Below are positions 5,123-6,674 of a stretch of 6,674 nt of DNA, piece after piece. Below the pieces are notes generated by a model, which worked only from the letters and a program-made list of their open reading frames with translations, was not told the DNA's origin and made no database searches. The stretch's first letter is position 1. Each line of letters starts with the position of its first letter. The stretch is taken from positions 1-6,674 of the forward strand of contig DVNA01000083.1 of assembly GCA_018714665.1 (NCBI GenBank). The letters are read 5' to 3'. A program made the position numbers and the translations under genes. The DNA is from Candidatus Gallibacteroides avistercoris (GTDB lineage Bacteria > Bacteroidota > Bacteroidia > Bacteroidales > CHK158-818).

Positions 5123-6674
5123 ATGGGGAAAGTCGTCTCTAAAATATATCCGGTGCTCGATATGCACTGTGCCGCCTGTGCCCAAGCGGTTGAAAAAGGA
5201 GTCAAGAATCTGCGTGGAGTAGAAAAAGCCGATGTGAATCTGGCTTTGAACGTTCTGTATATAGATTTCGACAAAGATAAAATATCGCCGGAGAGCCTTA
5301 AAAAAGAGGTACAGGCGCTGGGGTACGACCTGATCATAGAAGAGGAGAACAGTTTTGAAAAGCAGGAAAAAGAGCAGAAGAAACATTATCGGCAGATGAA
5401 GCGCCGTACCGTAGGGGCCTGGCTCTTCTCGATACCGGTATTTCTGTTGTCGATGGGGTTTATCCACGCGGAAAATGCCAACTGGATTATGTTGGCATTG
5501 ACATTGCCGGTGATGCTGTTGTTTGGCAGATCGTTCTACATCAGCGGCTTTAAGCAGTTGTGGCATTTCCGTGCCAACATGGACACGTTGGTAGCCCTCA
5601 GTACCACGATTGCCTTTCTGTTCAGCCTGTTCAATACTCTTTATCCTGAATTTTGGGAAAGGCAGAACATTGAACCGCATGTATATTACGAAGCGGTAGA
5701 TGTGGTGATAGCCTTTGTCCTGTTGGGTAAGTTGATGGAGGAGCGTGCCAAAGGCAGTACCACCGAGGCGTTGAAGAAACTGATTGGATTGCAGGCCCGG
5801 AAAGCCCGGGTGGAGACCGATGAAGGTCTGAAAATCATTCCTGTTTCCCTTCTGAAAAAAGATATGATTGTCAGCATCCGTCCCGGGGAGAAGATACCCG
5901 TAGATGGCATCCTGACCGAAGGTTCTTCGTTTGTGGACGAAAGCATGATAACCGGCGAGCCGGTAGCCGTAGAGAAAGATCCCGGCAGCAAAGTGTATGC
6001 CGGAACCATTAACCAAAAAGGAGCTTTCCGTTTTCGGGCTACCGAGGTGGGGGCCGATACCTTCCTGTCGCAAATTATCCGGATGGTACAGGAGGCACAA
6101 GGTAGCAAGGCCCCCGTACAGCGGTTGGTCGATAAAATCTCCAATATCTTTGTTCCGGCGGTTATCGGAATCGCCATACTGACCTGTATCCTCTGGATGG
6201 TGATAGGCGGGACTCCCTATTTTTCGTATGCGTTGCTTTCGGCCGTATCGGTATTGGTGATAGCCTGCCCCTGTGCGTTGGGTTTGGCCACTCCTACGGC
6301 GTTGATGGTCGGTATCGGAAAAGGGGCAGAGAACCATATCTTAATCAAAGAGGCCCTTGCTCTTGAACAGATGAAACGGGTCGATACGGTTGTATTCGAC
6401 AAAACCGGTACCCTTACCAAAGGACGGCCTTCGGTAGTTCAGCTGGTGCGCATGGGGAGAGAGACCGATATGGTGATACCGTTGTTGTATCGGGCTGAGC
6501 AGATGTCAGAACATCCGTTGGCAGAAGCGATGGTAAAATACATCGAGGCGAACGGGCTGCTTACCTATTACCGAAATGATACCATCGAAGATTTTACCGC
6601 CGTTTCAGGAAAAGGAGTCCTCTTTCGTTGCGGTCAAGAACGTTATTGGGTCGGTAACGAGGCGTTACTTTCTG
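5123..6674 (+). CDS. copA: Copper-exporting P1B-type ATPase CopA (3' end beyond window)
   Basis: The frame is open from ATG 5123 to the last base (517 codons), so the C-terminus is missing. CopA-type pumps use ATP to expel Cu(I) across the inner membrane. A single N-terminal heavy-metal domain (about 6-72) carries MHCAAC (14-19), with C16 and C19 binding metal. A charged linker (74-95) leads to hydrophobic segments near 96-114, 120-142, 153-172 and 188-206. The actuator domain has TGEP (277-280). TM5 and TM6 follow (about 341-362 and 368-392), the latter with the Cu(I) motif CPC (382-384). Next come the phosphorylated aspartate D426 in DKTGTLTKG and the P1B nucleotide-site HP (464-465) in SEHPLAEA. 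CPC with CxxC points to the Cu(I) subgroup, not Zn/Cd. The GDGxND hinge lies beyond the window. Own promoter just upstream; no clear Shine-Dalgarno. Confidence 0.95.
   Translation, partial: MGKVVSKIYPVLDMHCAACAQAVEKGVKNLRGVEKADVNLALNVLYIDFDKDKISPESLKKEVQALGYDLIIEEENSFEKQEKEQKKHYRQMKRRTVGAWLFSIPVFLLSMGFIHAENANWIMLALTLPVMLLFGRSFYISGFKQLWHFRANMDTLVALSTTIAFLFSLFNTLYPEFWERQNIEPHVYYEAVDVVIAFVLLGKLMEERAKGSTTEALKKLIGLQARKARVETDEGLKIIPVSLLKKDMIVSIRPGEKIPVDGILTEGSSFVDESMITGEPVAVEKDPGSKVYAGTINQKGAFRFRATEVGADTFLSQIIRMVQEAQGSKAPVQRLVDKISNIFVPAVIGIAILTCILWMVIGGTPYFSYALLSAVSVLVIACPCALGLATPTALMVGIGKGAENHILIKEALALEQMKRVDTVVFDKTGTLTKGRPSVVQLVRMGRETDMVIPLLYRAEQMSEHPLAEAMVKYIEANGLLTYYRNDTIEDFTAVSGKGVLFRCGQERYWVGNEALLS

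Noticed and set aside
5096..6337. Long minus-strand open frame of 413 codons
   Set aside because: It lies entirely opposite copA, whose P-type ATPase motifs are intact. The predicted peptide is low-quality, rich in His/Gln/Arg, with no domain.
1..6674. CRISPR array, riboswitch, rRNA or tRNA
   Set aside because: No spaced direct repeats, no recognisable riboswitch core and no tRNA cloverleaf were seen. The intergenic regions are short and explained by promoters and terminators.

Overview
The window looks like a piece of a Bacteroidales-type (phylum Bacteroidota) chromosome. Three start-upstream regions carry the Bacteroidetes -7 octamer TAnnTTTG. Start codons sit in AT-rich leaders without clear Shine-Dalgarno sequences. 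The FabI has the C-terminal tail I associate with Bacteroidetes. The bases alone do not support a genus.

Layout, left to right: (1) the last 80 codons of an unrecognised plus-strand gene (1-243); (2) a 16-bp perfect hairpin (254-291) that can terminate transcription from both sides; (3) a minus-strand pair read leftwards, fabI (enoyl-ACP reductase, 1618-761) followed 39 bp later by mscL (mechanosensitive channel, 721-296), probably one transcript; (4) a 231-bp AT-rich divergent intergenic region with a promoter for fabI, a dyad in the fabI leader, and a promoter for the rightward gene; (5) a ROK-family sugar kinase, probably glucokinase (1850-2815), closed by a strong terminator (2843-2884) and perhaps a second weaker hairpin; (6) a complete phage-terminase-large-subunit-like ATPase/nuclease (3016-5019); (7) a canonical promoter (5059-5090) and the first 517 codons of a CopA-type copper P1B-ATPase (5123 to the window end).

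Most of the content is housekeeping: fatty-acid elongation, osmotic safety valve, glucose phosphorylation and copper export. These genes do not form one pathway. The exception is the lone terminase-like gene. It is intact, its ATPase and RNase H-like nuclease residues are in place, its base composition looks like its neighbours', and no portal, capsid, small terminase, integrase or tRNA lies beside it. A chromosomally settled packaging-type motor-nuclease is the most unusual thing here. Its role cannot be read from this sequence.
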